A stretch of 64,000 bases of DNA from Streptomyces sp. NBC_00442. GTDB taxonomy: Bacteria > Actinomycetota > Actinomycetes > Streptomycetales > Streptomycetaceae. Within the stretch, counting starts at the first letter, position 1. Each line of letters opens with the position of its first letter. A program made the translations under genes and the position numbers. The notes beneath the pieces are model-generated. The model saw nothing but the letters and a program-made list of their open reading frames with translations. It searched no databases and had not been told where the DNA came from. Where the stretch lies: NCBI RefSeq assembly GCF_036014195.1, contig NZ_CP107918.1:5394001-5458000 (forward strand). Direction: 5' to 3'. This document shows positions 1 to 8,331 of this stretch, in pieces.

Positions 1-160
1 ACGTGCCGACCGCGATGAGCGCACCGGTGCGCGTGTTGACGGCGGCCACGCTCGGCTCGTCCACGACGAGCCCCGCTCCCTTGATGTAGACCCGGGTCCT
101 GGCGGCTCCGAGGTCTACGGCTACATGGCAACGGCGCAACTGCTCAAGACTGACGGTCAC
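1..160 (-). CDS. mbl: MreB/Mbl-type actin-like protein, N-terminal part (gene runs off the window)
   Basis: Only the first 53 codons are present. They read as the start of a bacterial actin of the MreB/Mbl family, with the phosphate-1 type motif AVDLGAARTRVYIKG followed by VDEPSVAAVNTRTG. The GTG start at 160 is preceded by a clear GGGAGGA ribosome site seven bases upstream. Family members polymerise under the membrane and steer wall synthesis; in streptomycetes they act mainly in the sporulation septum and spore wall. The name mbl rather than mreB is inferred from the N-terminal wording and from the neighbouring gene set, and the rest of the gene would be needed to settle it. Confidence 0.75.
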   Translation of the reverse strand, partial: MTVSLEQLRRCHVAVDLGAARTRVYIKGAGLVVDEPSVAAVNTRTGALIAVGT

Positions 161-178
161 GGCAGATCCTCCCGAGAG

Positions 179-218
179 CGGTACGTGTTTCGCTTCCTGC
201 GACCGGTACGTAGTTCGC
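179..218. promoter_or_regulatory. Direct repeat upstream of the MreB-like gene
   Basis: Two near-identical 15-mers, CGGTACGTGTTTCGC (179-193) and CGGTACGTAGTTCGC (204-218), lie 25 bases apart just upstream of the MreB-like start. Their place in its promoter region suggests a regulator site; no factor can be named. The rest of 219-407 shows only short GC-rich repeats built on GGAAGCGGG and no gene. Confidence 0.35.
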
Positions 219-407
219 ATCATGTGGCCGCTCGAAGACCGGCGCGCGCTGGGATGCGCCGGTCGGGGAGGACGGGCTGACGGGCAGCCAGAAAGCGGAA
301 GCGGGCAGGGGGAGGCGCCGTGCCGCCAGAAGCCGGAAGCGGGAAGCCGGAAGCGGGCAGGGGCACGCCGGGCCGCCGGAGCGCGGAACCCGGATCGGGC
401 CGGCTCG

Positions 408-974
408 TTACGGCAGGAGCCGTTGCAGCAGCCCCCAGGTGAACTCCGCAACGCGCGCCCGGCCGTCCGGCGGGGTGACCTCCAGCTGCCAGCGGGTCGG
501 CGCCGAGCCCTCCATCGGGCGGGCCGGAGGAAAGGCCCGCGCCGCCTCGTCCACCGTGCACGACCAGGGCCGCAGGTCGGCCACCCCGCGCAGCTCGGGG
601 CCCGGTATGCCGGGGGCCCTGATCAGCCACTCGTTCCACACCGCGCCCCCGGGCCCCGCCAGCACCTCGAACCGCAGCCGTGGCCAGAGCGGCACCGGCC
701 ACAGCTGTGCCTCGCACTCCAGGTCACCGATCCTGCGCGGCACGACCGCCTCGGGCGGCCCGAGCACCGAGCGGTAGCGGGACAGCGCTCCGCGGGAGCG
801 GGAGGAGCGGAGCATTCCCTGCCAGCGTTTGTTGGCCTCGCGCATGTCCGCGATCGAGGCGCCCAGCTCGTGGCGCGCGTCCTCGACGAGGCCCGGCTGG
901 TGATCGGCCATCCGCCGCAGCAGCACGAGTTGGAACTCCAGCGGGCCGAACGGACGCGTCACGGTTTCCGTCAT
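408..974 (-). CDS. Conserved hypothetical protein, 188 aa
   Basis: I do not recognise a named domain. The protein is soluble, without signal peptide or membrane segments, rich in Trp and Pro, with an N-terminal helical part (PLEFQLVLLRRMADHQPGLVEDARHELG) and a beta-rich C-terminal half. The open frame continues upstream to 1793, but that extension is the shadow of the opposite-strand gene at 1122. The start at 974 is preferred over 983 because AGGA lies at a usable distance, whereas the 983 ATG has its GGCAGG directly abutting. It points towards the MreB-like gene but is separated from it by about 250 bases. Confidence 0.6.
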   Translation of the reverse strand: MTETVTRPFGPLEFQLVLLRRMADHQPGLVEDARHELGASIADMREANKRWQGMLRSSRSRGALSRYRSVLGPPEAVVPRRIGDLECEAQLWPVPLWPRLRFEVLAGPGGAVWNEWLIRAPGIPGPELRGVADLRPWSCTVDEAARAFPPARPMEGSAPTRWQLEVTPPDGRARVAEFTWGLLQRLLP

Positions 975-1121
975 GACGTCCATCCTGCCCGGCCCCACTG
1001 ACAACGCCCCGGTCCATGGCGATTCGTCACGCGGCCGCGCCCGGGACGGCGTCCTTCCGCACAAGATCCACACATCTCCGGCCCCTTTTGTTGCCCGGCC
1101 GCCGCATAGCCTCCCGGAGCC

Positions 1122-1817
1122 ATGGATTACTGCCACTCCTGCCGACGGCACCTCAACGGCGCCCTGGCCTGCGCCGGCTGCGGAACCCCGGCGCAAGAGC
1201 TGGCGCCCGCACCCGAGGACGAGCTCCTCGTGTATGCCGGCGCGCCGTCCCGCGGCGGAGCGGAGGTGCTCGCGCCCTCCGGCCATCGCCGTGCCGCCCG
1301 CAAAGGGCGGCGGGCCCGCCGCAAGCGGGGAAAGGTGGTCCTCTTCGGATCGGCCGGTCTGGTCCTGGTGGCCGGGGCCGTGGGATTCGTCCAGATGGCG
1401 ATGGAGCCGCCGGTCAACGACCGCGCCTCGTCCGTGCACGAGGACGAGACGATCTCCGACCCCCAGCCGCTTCCCTCCGGTCCGTCCGGCGGCGCGGTGA
1501 CGGCACCGTCCAGACCCACCGCCGAGCCGGTGGCCTCGCGGGGACGCGGCTCCGGTGCGGGTACCGGGGCGCCGGGTGGAGCGGGTGCGCCGCGGCCCGC
1601 CAGTCCCTCGCCGAAGGGGACGGTCTCCGGGCCCGCCGCCCCCCGGCCCTCCTCGTCCGAGCCCACGTCCTCCGCCTCGCCGGGGGCGTCCGATATGCCC
1701 GGTCCCGGCGAGTCCGTGCCCCCGTCGCCGTCGGCTTCGGCTCCGGCGCCTCCTCCGCCTGCGCCCTCGCCCACGCCCAGCAAGACGTGTCACCGCATCT
1801 TGTGGTGGTGCGCGTGA
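1122..1817 (+). CDS. Single-pass membrane protein with N-terminal zinc ribbon and Pro/Ser-rich tail
   Basis: The N-terminus carries CHSC and CAGC pairs (residues 4-7 and 17-20), the four-cysteine pattern of a small zinc ribbon. A basic stretch (RKGRRARRKRGK) precedes one hydrophobic helix at about residues 72-91. The rest, up to residue 231, is low-complexity Pro/Ser/Ala/Gly, ending in CHRILWWCA, which adds two more cysteines. The layout suggests a cytoplasmic metal-binding head anchored to the membrane with a flexible external tail. The function is unknown; it resembles the many zinc-ribbon membrane proteins of actinomycetes. Confidence 0.7.
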   Translation: MDYCHSCRRHLNGALACAGCGTPAQELAPAPEDELLVYAGAPSRGGAEVLAPSGHRRAARKGRRARRKRGKVVLFGSAGLVLVAGAVGFVQMAMEPPVNDRASSVHEDETISDPQPLPSGPSGGAVTAPSRPTAEPVASRGRGSGAGTGAPGGAGAPRPASPSPKGTVSGPAAPRPSSSEPTSSASPGASDMPGPGESVPPSPSASAPAPPPPAPSPTPSKTCHRILWWCA

Positions 1818-1873
1818 CCTCGTGGTGCGCCTGATCCCCGCGCCTCTTCGAGGAGTCCGCGGTCAGGTTGAGG

Positions 1874-1891
1874 ACGCCCGCCGTCGGGCGT
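1874..1891. terminator. Short hairpin between convergent genes
   Basis: ACGCCCG-CCGT-CGGGCGT is a perfect seven-base-pair stem with a four-base loop. It sits between the ends of the zinc-ribbon protein gene and the convergent MarR gene, so it could serve both strands. There is no T-tract. Confidence 0.45.
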
Positions 1892-1897
1892 TCCGCG

Positions 1898-2320
1898 TCA
1901 CGTGCCCAGCATCCTCTTCAGCAGGTCCCGCAGCACCCGACGCTCCTGAGGCGACAGCTCCGCCAGCGGCTCCCTCGCGAAGTTCAGCGATTCGCGCAGG
2001 TGGACGGCGACGCCGTGGCCTTCCGCGGTGGGGGCGGCGAGTTTGACCCGGCGGTCGGCCGGGTCGGGGCGGCGTTCCACCAGGCCGCGGGCTTCGAGGC
2101 GGTCGACGATGCCCGTGATGTTCGACGGCTCGCACTTCAGTTTCTGGGCGATCTGCCGCATGGGCATCGGTTCGTGGGAGAGCAGACCGAGCACCCGGGC
2201 CTGGGCTCCGGTGAGGGAGTGCTCGGCGGCGGCCCGCTCGTACTCCTCGTAGTAGCGGCTGACGATCGTGCCGATCAGCTCGACGACTTCGAGGCTCAGG
2301 GGATCCGTTCGGGGGGCCAT
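1898..2320 (-). CDS. MarR-family transcriptional regulator
   Basis: A 140-residue protein with the typical winged-helix core: TGAQARVLGLLSHE, MRQIAQKLKCEPSNITGIVD as the recognition region, and the wing RRPDPADRRVKLAAPTAEG. MarR proteins are dimeric repressors that release DNA on ligand binding or oxidation; one Cys lies in the recognition region (LKCEPS). The gene is divergent from a quinone-reductase-like MDR at 2524, so it most likely controls that gene and itself. A -10-like TAGGCT sits only six bases before the ATG, which suggests a transcript with almost no leader. Confidence 0.9.
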   Translation of the reverse strand: MAPRTDPLSLEVVELIGTIVSRYYEEYERAAAEHSLTGAQARVLGLLSHEPMPMRQIAQKLKCEPSNITGIVDRLEARGLVERRPDPADRRVKLAAPTAEGHGVAVHLRESLNFAREPLAELSPQERRVLRDLLKRMLGT

Positions 2321-2341
2321 GCCCTCAGCCTACCGACTTAC

Positions 2342-2354
2342 TTGACAATCTCAA
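2342..2354. promoter_or_regulatory. Candidate MarR operator between divergent promoters
   Basis: TTGA-CAATC-TCAA is a perfect inverted repeat. On the plus strand it contains TTGACA, a perfect -35 hexamer for the MDR gene. On the minus strand it overlaps TTGAGA, 16 bases before the TAGGCT -10 of the marR gene. One bound dimer would block both promoters. The assignment to this MarR is inferred from position. Confidence 0.55.
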
Positions 2355-2523
2355 ATATGTGGGAGCATGGTTCTTTCAGTGCCTGAAGTATTTGGGCGGC
2401 GGCACGCGGCCGTTCGGTCGCACCGCGGCCGTGCGCCGCGTGTCGCGTGCCCGGAGCGGAGGTACTGATGTGCCCGACGTACCGCATACCGATCAGTTTT
2501 TGCTTCGCAGGAGGACGCACCCC

Positions 2524-3552
2524 ATGGCCACCTCACCCGCACTGCCCGCCACCAGCCGCGCCTGGCACCTCGTCGCCCGTCCGAACGGCTGGCCCGTGCC
2601 GTCCGACTTCGCGCTGCGGGAGACCCCCGTCGCCGAGCCGGCTCCCGGCCACATCCTGGTCCGCAACATCGCCATGTCGGTCGACCCGTACATGCGCGGC
2701 CGGATGAACGACACGAAGTCCTACGTCGCGCCGTTCGAGCTGGAGCAGCCCATGCAGGGCGGGGCGGTCGGCGAGGTCATCGCCTCCCGCGACGACAGGT
2801 TCGCGGTCGGCGACCACGTCCTGCACCCCCTCGGCTGGCGCGAGTACGCCGACCTGGACGCCGCGCACGCCACCAAGGTGGACGCCGGGATCGCCCCGCT
2901 CTCCGCCTACCTCGGCGTCCTGGGCATGCCCGGCCTCACCGCGTACGCGGGCCTGCTCGACGTGGCCTCCTTCAAGGAGGGCGACGCCGTGTTCGTCTCC
3001 GGCGCGGCCGGCGCCGTCGGCAGCCAGGTCGGCCAGATCGCCCGGCTCAAGGGCGCCTCCCGGGTCATCGGCTCCGCCGGTTCCGACGAGAAGGTCAAGT
3101 GGCTCGTGGAGGAGCTCGGCTTCGACGCCGCCTTCAACTACAAGAAGGGCCCGGTCCTGGAGCAACTGCGCGCGGCCGCCCCGGACGGCATCGACGTCTA
3201 CTTCGACAACGTCGGCGGCGAGCACCTGGAAGCCGCCATCTCGACGCTCAACGTCCACGGCCGCGCCACGCTCTGCGGTGCGATCGCGGGCTACAACGAC
3301 ACCGAGCCCACCCCGGGCCCGCGCAACATGCTGATGATCATCGGCAAGCGGCTTCAGCTCAAGGGCGTCCTGGTCGGCGACCACTACGGCATGCAGCAGC
3401 AGTTCGTCGGCGAGGTCGCGGGCTGGCTGGCCTCCGGCGAGCTCAAGTACAACGAGACCGTCGTCGAGGGCATCGAGAACGGCGTCGACGCCTTCCTCGG
3501 CATGCTGCGCGGCGAGAACACCGGAAAGATGGTCGTCTCGCTCGGCAAGTGA
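2524..3552 (+). CDS. NADP-dependent oxidoreductase, MDR superfamily (quinone reductase / prostaglandin reductase type)
   Basis: A 342-residue zinc-free medium-chain dehydrogenase/reductase. It has the family signature VDPYMRGRMND near residue 55, the nucleotide-binding segment VFVSGAAGAVGSQVGQIA in the middle, and the DVYFDNVGGEHLEAA segment typical of NADPH-dependent enal/enone reductases such as YncB and LTB4 dehydrogenase. The start at 2524 follows GGAGGACGCACCCC. The enzyme probably reduces reactive alkenals or quinones in the cytosol. Its divergent MarR neighbour fits a detoxification role induced by the substrate. Confidence 0.9.
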   Translation: MATSPALPATSRAWHLVARPNGWPVPSDFALRETPVAEPAPGHILVRNIAMSVDPYMRGRMNDTKSYVAPFELEQPMQGGAVGEVIASRDDRFAVGDHVLHPLGWREYADLDAAHATKVDAGIAPLSAYLGVLGMPGLTAYAGLLDVASFKEGDAVFVSGAAGAVGSQVGQIARLKGASRVIGSAGSDEKVKWLVEELGFDAAFNYKKGPVLEQLRAAAPDGIDVYFDNVGGEHLEAAISTLNVHGRATLCGAIAGYNDTEPTPGPRNMLMIIGKRLQLKGVLVGDHYGMQQQFVGEVAGWLASGELKYNETVVEGIENGVDAFLGMLRGENTGKMVVSLGK

Positions 3553-3743
3553 CCCCCTGGGGAGTGTGCGCCGCGCGCGACGGGTACGCGGCCGGGGTAC
3601 GCGGGAGCGAGTGAGGCACCGGGACCCCACCGAGTGAGCCACCGCACACTCCGCCTCACGGTTTCCGCGATCCGATAAGGTTTTTCCACATCCCGGCGGC
3701 CGTGAGGCGCGAGCGGCCGCGTACCCAGGAGGAGCACCCCAGC

Positions 3744-4169
<426 letters not shown>

Positions 4170-4178
4170 CCCGCATCC

Positions 4179-4216
4179 GACGAAGGACCGCGCCCCGACA
4201 GGCGCGGTCCTTCGTC
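4179..4216 (+). terminator. Strong hairpin terminator after ohr
   Basis: A perfect 16-bp stem (GACGAAGGACCGCGCC with its complement) closes a six-base loop. It starts nine bases after the ohr stop codon and ends where the first in-frame ATG of the next gene begins. The genuine start of that gene is therefore probably the later ATG at 4229. Confidence 0.85.
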
Positions 4217-4228
4217 ATGATGGCCCAC

Positions 4229-5223
4229 ATGACATTTCCCGAAACGGCCCCGTACGACCACGGCATGCTCGACACCGGTGACGGAAACCGCGTCTACTGG
4301 GAGGTCTGCGGGAACCCCGAGGGCAAGCCCGCGGTCGTGGTGCACGGCGGCCCGGGGTCCGGCGCGACACCGTTCTGGCGCCGCTACTTCGACCCCGCCC
4401 GCTACCGGGTCGTCCTCTTCGACCAGCGCGGCTGCGGCCGCTCCACGCCGACGGCCGGCGACGCCTCGACCGGCCTCGCCACCAACACCACGCACCATCT
4501 GATCGCCGACATGGAGCGCCTGCGTGCGCACCTGTCCCTCGACAAGTGGCTCGTTTTCGGCGGCTCCTGGGGCGCCACGCTCGGCATGGCGTACGCACAG
4601 GCGCACCCGGAGCGGGTCAGCGAGGTCGTCCTCGTCTCGGTCACGACGACCAGCCGCGCCGAAGTGGAATGGGTCACCGAGGGCGTCGGGGTCCACTTTC
4701 CCGAGGCATGGGCCGCCTACCGGGACGCCGGGCGGCCCCGGGAGGGGGAGCGCGTGGTCGACGCGTACGCCCGGCTGCTCGCCGACCCCGATCCCGCGGT
4801 GCGCGAGAGGGCCGCGTACGACTGGTGCCGCTGGGAGGAGACCCACGTACGGCCGCCGGGGGCCCGGCTCCCGGACGACTTCGGTGACTCGCGGTACGCC
4901 GACCCGGACGTCCGCATGACCATCGCCCGCCTAGTCACTCTTCCCCAAGCTCTCAATGAGCAGGGGAGACCCCAATGTGGCGCCACGCCGCATGGCTCGA
5001 AGAAGGTCAACTAGTCGCGGGAGCGGCCGAGTTGACGGGCATACCCGGCGTGCTGATCACCGGGGCGCAGGACGTGAGCTCGCCGCCCGACCCGGCCCGC
5101 GCGCTCGCGGCGCGCTGGCCGGGGTGCGAGCTCCGGGTGATCGACGACGCGCGCCACGGTTTCGGCCACCCGGAGGTGAGCGCCGCGGCCCAGGCCGCGC
5201 TCGACCGGTTCGCCCGCGCCTGA
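4229..5223 (+). pseudogene. pip: Prolyl aminopeptidase (proline iminopeptidase), interrupted by a 38-nt insertion
   Basis: The first part reads as prolyl aminopeptidase, family S33: HGGPGSGA oxyanion region, DQRGCGRSTP, and the nucleophile elbow GGSWGATLGMAYAQ. The frame then runs into foreign sequence at 4939 and stops at 5014. The remaining third, with the catalytic Asp (TGAQDVSS) and His (HGFGHPE), continues in another frame to 5223. Deleting exactly 4939-4976 rejoins the frames as ...RLVT-WRHAAWLEE..., giving one continuous reading frame. As it stands neither fragment has a full catalytic triad, so the enzyme is presumably lost. The family removes N-terminal proline from peptides. A sequencing error is unlikely because the inserted bases match a repeat found elsewhere in the window. 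Confidence 0.88.
4939..4976 (+). mobile_element. 38-nt structured mini-element inside the prolyl aminopeptidase gene
   Basis: The element folds as CCCC-AA-GCTC-loop-GAGC-A-GGGG followed by GACCCC. A second element of exactly 38 nt at 27230-27267 matches it at about 29 positions, and the inner stem differs by paired, compensating changes (GCTC/GAGC here, GGCC/GGCC there). Removing it restores the host reading frame. It encodes nothing. Confidence 0.8.
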
Positions 5224-5340
5224 GCGGGCGGTGCGGGTGCGAGCGGTGCGGGTGCGGTCCGTGCGGTCCGTGCGGTGCGGTGCGGTCCGTGCGGGCGGCG
5301 CGTGACGTCCGGGCGGCGCGTGACGTCCGACGCTCCGGAT
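5224..5340. repeat. GC-rich short tandem repeats
   Basis: The stretch between the broken peptidase and the EI24 gene is built of GCGGTGCGG/GCGGTCCGT-type units, then two perfect copies of an 18-mer, GGGCGGCGCGTGACGTCC, at 5293-5310 and 5311-5328. No gene is seen. Confidence 0.7.
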
Positions 5341-5373
5341 TCCCTCTCCGGCCGGCCGGATAGGGTCGCAGGC

Positions 5374-6228
5374 ATGCGTGACATAGGGGCGGGCTTCGGA
5401 TATCTGGTCAAGGGGCAGCGGTGGGCCGCCGGGCACGGCAGGTCGCTCGGCATCGGACTGCTGCCCGGCCTCATCACCCTCGTCCTGTACGCGGGCGCGC
5501 TGATCGGGCTCGCCTACGGCGCGGACGACGTCGCGGGCTGGGCCACCCCGTTCGCCGACGGCTGGTCCTCGCCCTGGCTCGGCCTGTTCCGCGGGTTCCT
5601 CACGGTGCTGGTCTTCGCGCTCGGCCTGTTCCTCGCGGTGATCTCCTTCACCGCGGTGACCCTGCTCGTCGGGCAGCCCTTCTACGAGAAGCTCTCCGCC
5701 GACGTGGACCGCGCCGAGAGCGGCGGCGCGGCCCCCGAGTCGGGCCTCCCGCTCTGGCGCGAGCTGTGGATCTCCGCGCGTGACTCCCTGCGCGTCCTGG
5801 TGAGGGTCGCGTTCTACGGCATCGTGCTCTTCGGGCTCGGCTTCGTCCCGGTGATCGGGCAGAGCGTGATCCCGGCGATCGGGTTCTGCGTCACGGGCTT
5901 CTTCCTCGCCGAGGAACTCACCGCGGTCGCCCTCCAGCGCCGCGGCATGGAACTGCGGCCCCGCCTCGCCCTGTTGCGCTCGCGCCGCCTGCTGGTCCTG
6001 GGCTTCGGTGTGCCTCTCGCCCTCGCCTTCGTCGTCCCGCTGGTCGCGGTCTTCCTGATGCCGGGAGCGGTGGCGGGCGCGACCTTGATGGTGCGCGACC
6101 TGCTCGGCGAGTCGGACGGCTCCGGCGAGGACGGCTCCGACGCGAACCGCTCCGACGCGGACGGCTCGGCGGCGGACGCGGAAGTGGGTGCGGCCGGCGC
6201 GGCCCCGGCCCCCTTCCGGGCTCCCTAG
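5374..6228 (+). CDS. EI24 / CysZ-like integral membrane protein
   Basis: A 284-residue protein with several long hydrophobic helices (about residues 30-55, 75-105, 145-185, 210-240) and the conserved QPFYEKLSADVD and ELWISARDSLRVLVR segments of the EI24 domain (PF07264). A hydrophilic Asp/Ser/Gly-rich tail follows. CysZ members move sulfate, but this actinobacterial branch has no tested substrate. The ATG at 5374 follows GGTCGCAGGC. Upstream in-frame codons belong to the low-complexity repeat and are not counted. Confidence 0.85.
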   Translation: MRDIGAGFGYLVKGQRWAAGHGRSLGIGLLPGLITLVLYAGALIGLAYGADDVAGWATPFADGWSSPWLGLFRGFLTVLVFALGLFLAVISFTAVTLLVGQPFYEKLSADVDRAESGGAAPESGLPLWRELWISARDSLRVLVRVAFYGIVLFGLGFVPVIGQSVIPAIGFCVTGFFLAEELTAVALQRRGMELRPRLALLRSRRLLVLGFGVPLALAFVVPLVAVFLMPGAVAGATLMVRDLLGESDGSGEDGSDANRSDADGSAADAEVGAAGAAPAPFRAP

Positions 6229-6249
6229 CGCCCGTCCCCCCGGCCGGCC

Positions 6250-7530
6250 CTAGCGAGCCGCCCCCGCCGCCACGGCCACGATCGCCCGCATCTGGGCCAC
6301 GATGTCGAGACGGTTGCGTACGAACTGGGGATCGCTCACCGTGCCCGTCCTCGGGTCGGTGTTGTCCGGGCCGAACTCCAGGACCGGCGTGTGCACATGG
6401 CCGCCCGGGATGCGCAGGCCGAGGCGGTCGCGGAGCAGGGTGGCCCGGTAGGCGATCTCGTTGGAGAGGTAGTCGCCGCCGCCCCCGGCCCGCGCCGCCG
6501 AGCCGGGCGTCGGCCCGTCGGGCCGGTCGACCGGGGTCGTCGTGCCGGCCGGGATCTCGGTGACGTCGGTGTGGTCGTACACCGGGAAGCGGCCCGTGTC
6601 CGCGGCCACGATGTCCTGGTACGGCAGCGTCGTACGGGTCCACTGGGGCTGGGTGGCCGGGTCGTGCACGGGGACGGGGCCGGTGCTCGACGCGTCGGCG
6701 TTGTCCGGGAAACCGCCCCGCCAGGCCCCGTTGAACCGCTCGACGTCGATCCGCCCCACACGGCCCTGGCTCACCGTGGTGAACAGGTCCACCTTCGGAA
6801 GCACCGGGGTGAGTGCCCGCTCGACCGCCCCGTCCGCGAAGTCCTGCCAGCGCACCGGGAAGGTCATGGTCTCGATCCGGGCGCGCTGCCCGTCGGCGGT
6901 GCGGATCCAGGTGCCGTCCAGGGCGAGCGCGGTCGCGCCCGAGGGGTTGCTGATGCGGATGTCGCTGTCCAGCGTGAACGGGTCGAAGCCGGTCAGCAGG
7001 ATCCGCCGGTAGCCCCTGCCCGCGGGATAGCCGAGGGTGGTCTGGCCGCGCGAGGTCTGTTCGACGCGGTCGATCAGGGCCGTCCGCTGCGTCCGGGTCA
7101 GGTCGAACTCCGCTGTCCAGAGCCTGAGTTCACGGGTCAGGCCGAGCCGGGCCCAGTACAGCGGGCGGTCGTCGTCGCGGCTCAGGTCGCCGCCGGCCGG
7201 GCCCCGGCCCTGCACCCGGTCGACCGCCCGTCGCCACAGCCGCGTGCCCTCGCGTTCGACGAGCCGCTGGGCCGCGTCGTAGGACCGCACGCCGTGCAGG
7301 GCACGGGCGAACTCCGGTGTCACATCGGCGAATCCGCTGCGCGCGAGGATCTCCTTCGGCACCGCCCCGTCGAGGCGCCGCTCCTCGACCGTGGCCGTCC
7401 GCGGCGCCGTCGCCTGCCCCGGGGCCGCCTGCGCCGGGGTCGCCCGCGCCGGGGCCGGGCCGAGCAGGGCGCAGAACGTCAGCGCCGCCAGGGCCGGGCC
7501 GAACCGTGCCACCCGTACACGTCGTCGCAC
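6250..7530 (-). CDS. Secreted pyroglutamyl-peptidase-like protein, catalytic Cys replaced by Ser
   Basis: A 426-residue protein with a signal peptide (hydrophobic core about 10-25, cleavage near ARATPA). The C-terminal 250 residues follow the pyroglutamyl peptidase I (C15) pattern: LLTGFDPF (178-185), NPSG (195-198), the SQGRVGRIDVERFN segment carrying the Glu of the triad, and a GGHVH motif near 378 for the His. Where the family has the nucleophile in a (T/D)YLCN motif, this protein reads GDYLSNE, with Ser at 356. About 150 N-terminal residues are not part of the enzyme fold. GTG 7530 has AAGGA upstream. It could be a serine variant, a binding protein or a dead enzyme. Confidence 0.8.
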   Translation of the reverse strand: MRRRVRVARFGPALAALTFCALLGPAPARATPAQAAPGQATAPRTATVEERRLDGAVPKEILARSGFADVTPEFARALHGVRSYDAAQRLVEREGTRLWRRAVDRVQGRGPAGGDLSRDDDRPLYWARLGLTRELRLWTAEFDLTRTQRTALIDRVEQTSRGQTTLGYPAGRGYRRILLTGFDPFTLDSDIRISNPSGATALALDGTWIRTADGQRARIETMTFPVRWQDFADGAVERALTPVLPKVDLFTTVSQGRVGRIDVERFNGAWRGGFPDNADASSTGPVPVHDPATQPQWTRTTLPYQDIVAADTGRFPVYDHTDVTEIPAGTTTPVDRPDGPTPGSAARAGGGGDYLSNEIAYRATLLRDRLGLRIPGGHVHTPVLEFGPDNTDPRTGTVSDPQFVRNRLDIVAQMRAIVAVAAGAAR

Positions 7531-7599
7531 CGTGGATCCTTCCGTCGGGGTCGGGTGGCGCCCAGTATTGGCAAGGAACTCCCCTGTGGATAGGGGGAC

Positions 7600-8184
7600 T
7601 TATGAGCCGTCGGGACCGTGGAGCAGCGTCACGAAGTCGTGGAAGGCGCCCGCCATGTCCACCGATTCGGGGTCCAGGAGCCATTGGTACTGCAGGCCGT
7701 CCATCACCGCGGCGAGCAGCGGCGCGGCACGCTCCGGGGTGAGGCCGCCGGGCAGCAGGTCGCCGAATTCGGCCCGCAGCACCGCCGTCATCTCCTCGCG
7801 CACCTGGGTGTAGCGGCGGGTGAAGAAGGGGCGGGCCGGATGGCCGTCGGTCACCGACTCGCCGAGCAGCGCCGAGAACGTCTGGACGATGCCGGGCCGC
7901 ATGGCGTTGTACTCGACGAGGGCCGCGAGCAGTTCGAGGCGCCAGCCGTCGGGGGAGGCCCGCCGCCCTCCGGTGTCCCACTGGTCACGCTCGTCGAGGA
8001 CGGCCACGAGCAGCGCCTCCTTGGTGGGGAAGTAGTGGAGCAGGCCCTGCTGGGTGAGGCCGACTCGCTCGGCCACCGCGCCGAGCGAGGCGCCCCGGTA
8101 GCCGCGCTCAGCGATCACCTCGAGGGCGGCGCGCAGGATCTCCGCGCGCCGTTCCTCGCTTCTGGTGCTCCTGGTCCTCGCCAT
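7600..8184 (-). CDS. TetR-family transcriptional regulator
   Basis: A 194-residue regulator with the N-terminal HTH (RRAEILRAALEVIAERGYRGASLGAVAERVGLTQQGLLHYFPTKEALL in the first third) and a ligand domain behind it. The start at 8184 is chosen over the in-frame ATG at 8238 because GGGGG lies at ribosome-site distance, while the upstream ATG sits inside the promoter/operator. It is divergent from the GH3 gene, which is its likely target, with an inducer that may be a sugar or glycoside product (inference). Confidence 0.9.
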   Translation of the reverse strand: MARTRSTRSEERRAEILRAALEVIAERGYRGASLGAVAERVGLTQQGLLHYFPTKEALLVAVLDERDQWDTGGRRASPDGWRLELLAALVEYNAMRPGIVQTFSALLGESVTDGHPARPFFTRRYTQVREEMTAVLRAEFGDLLPGGLTPERAAPLLAAVMDGLQYQWLLDPESVDMAGAFHDFVTLLHGPDGS

Positions 8185-8247
8185 GTCTGCCCCCGCTTCG
8201 TGCCGGCCCTTCGATGGTCCGAGAGGACCGTACGGCATCCTATTATC

Positions 8248-8272
8248 ACGGTAAGGTAACTAACCCTACCGT
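8248..8272. promoter_or_regulatory. Candidate TetR operator for the tetR/GH3 pair
   Basis: ACGGTAAGGT-AACTA-ACCCTACCGT is a 10-5-10 inverted repeat with one mismatch in the arms. It abuts GATAAT (minus strand, 8242-8247), a good -10 for the tetR gene, and lies 60 bases upstream of the GH3 start. Autorepression plus control of GH3 is the simplest reading. Confidence 0.65.
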
Positions 8273-8331
8273 TCTACAGGTGAACCGGTCACCATGGGCC
8301 CATCAGCGGACTTCTCCGAGGAGGTACGGCC

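Noticed and set aside
5224..5373. Possible structured leader or riboswitch before the EI24 gene
   Set aside because: The sequence is simple tandem repetition of GC-rich units and does not show a conserved riboswitch layout.
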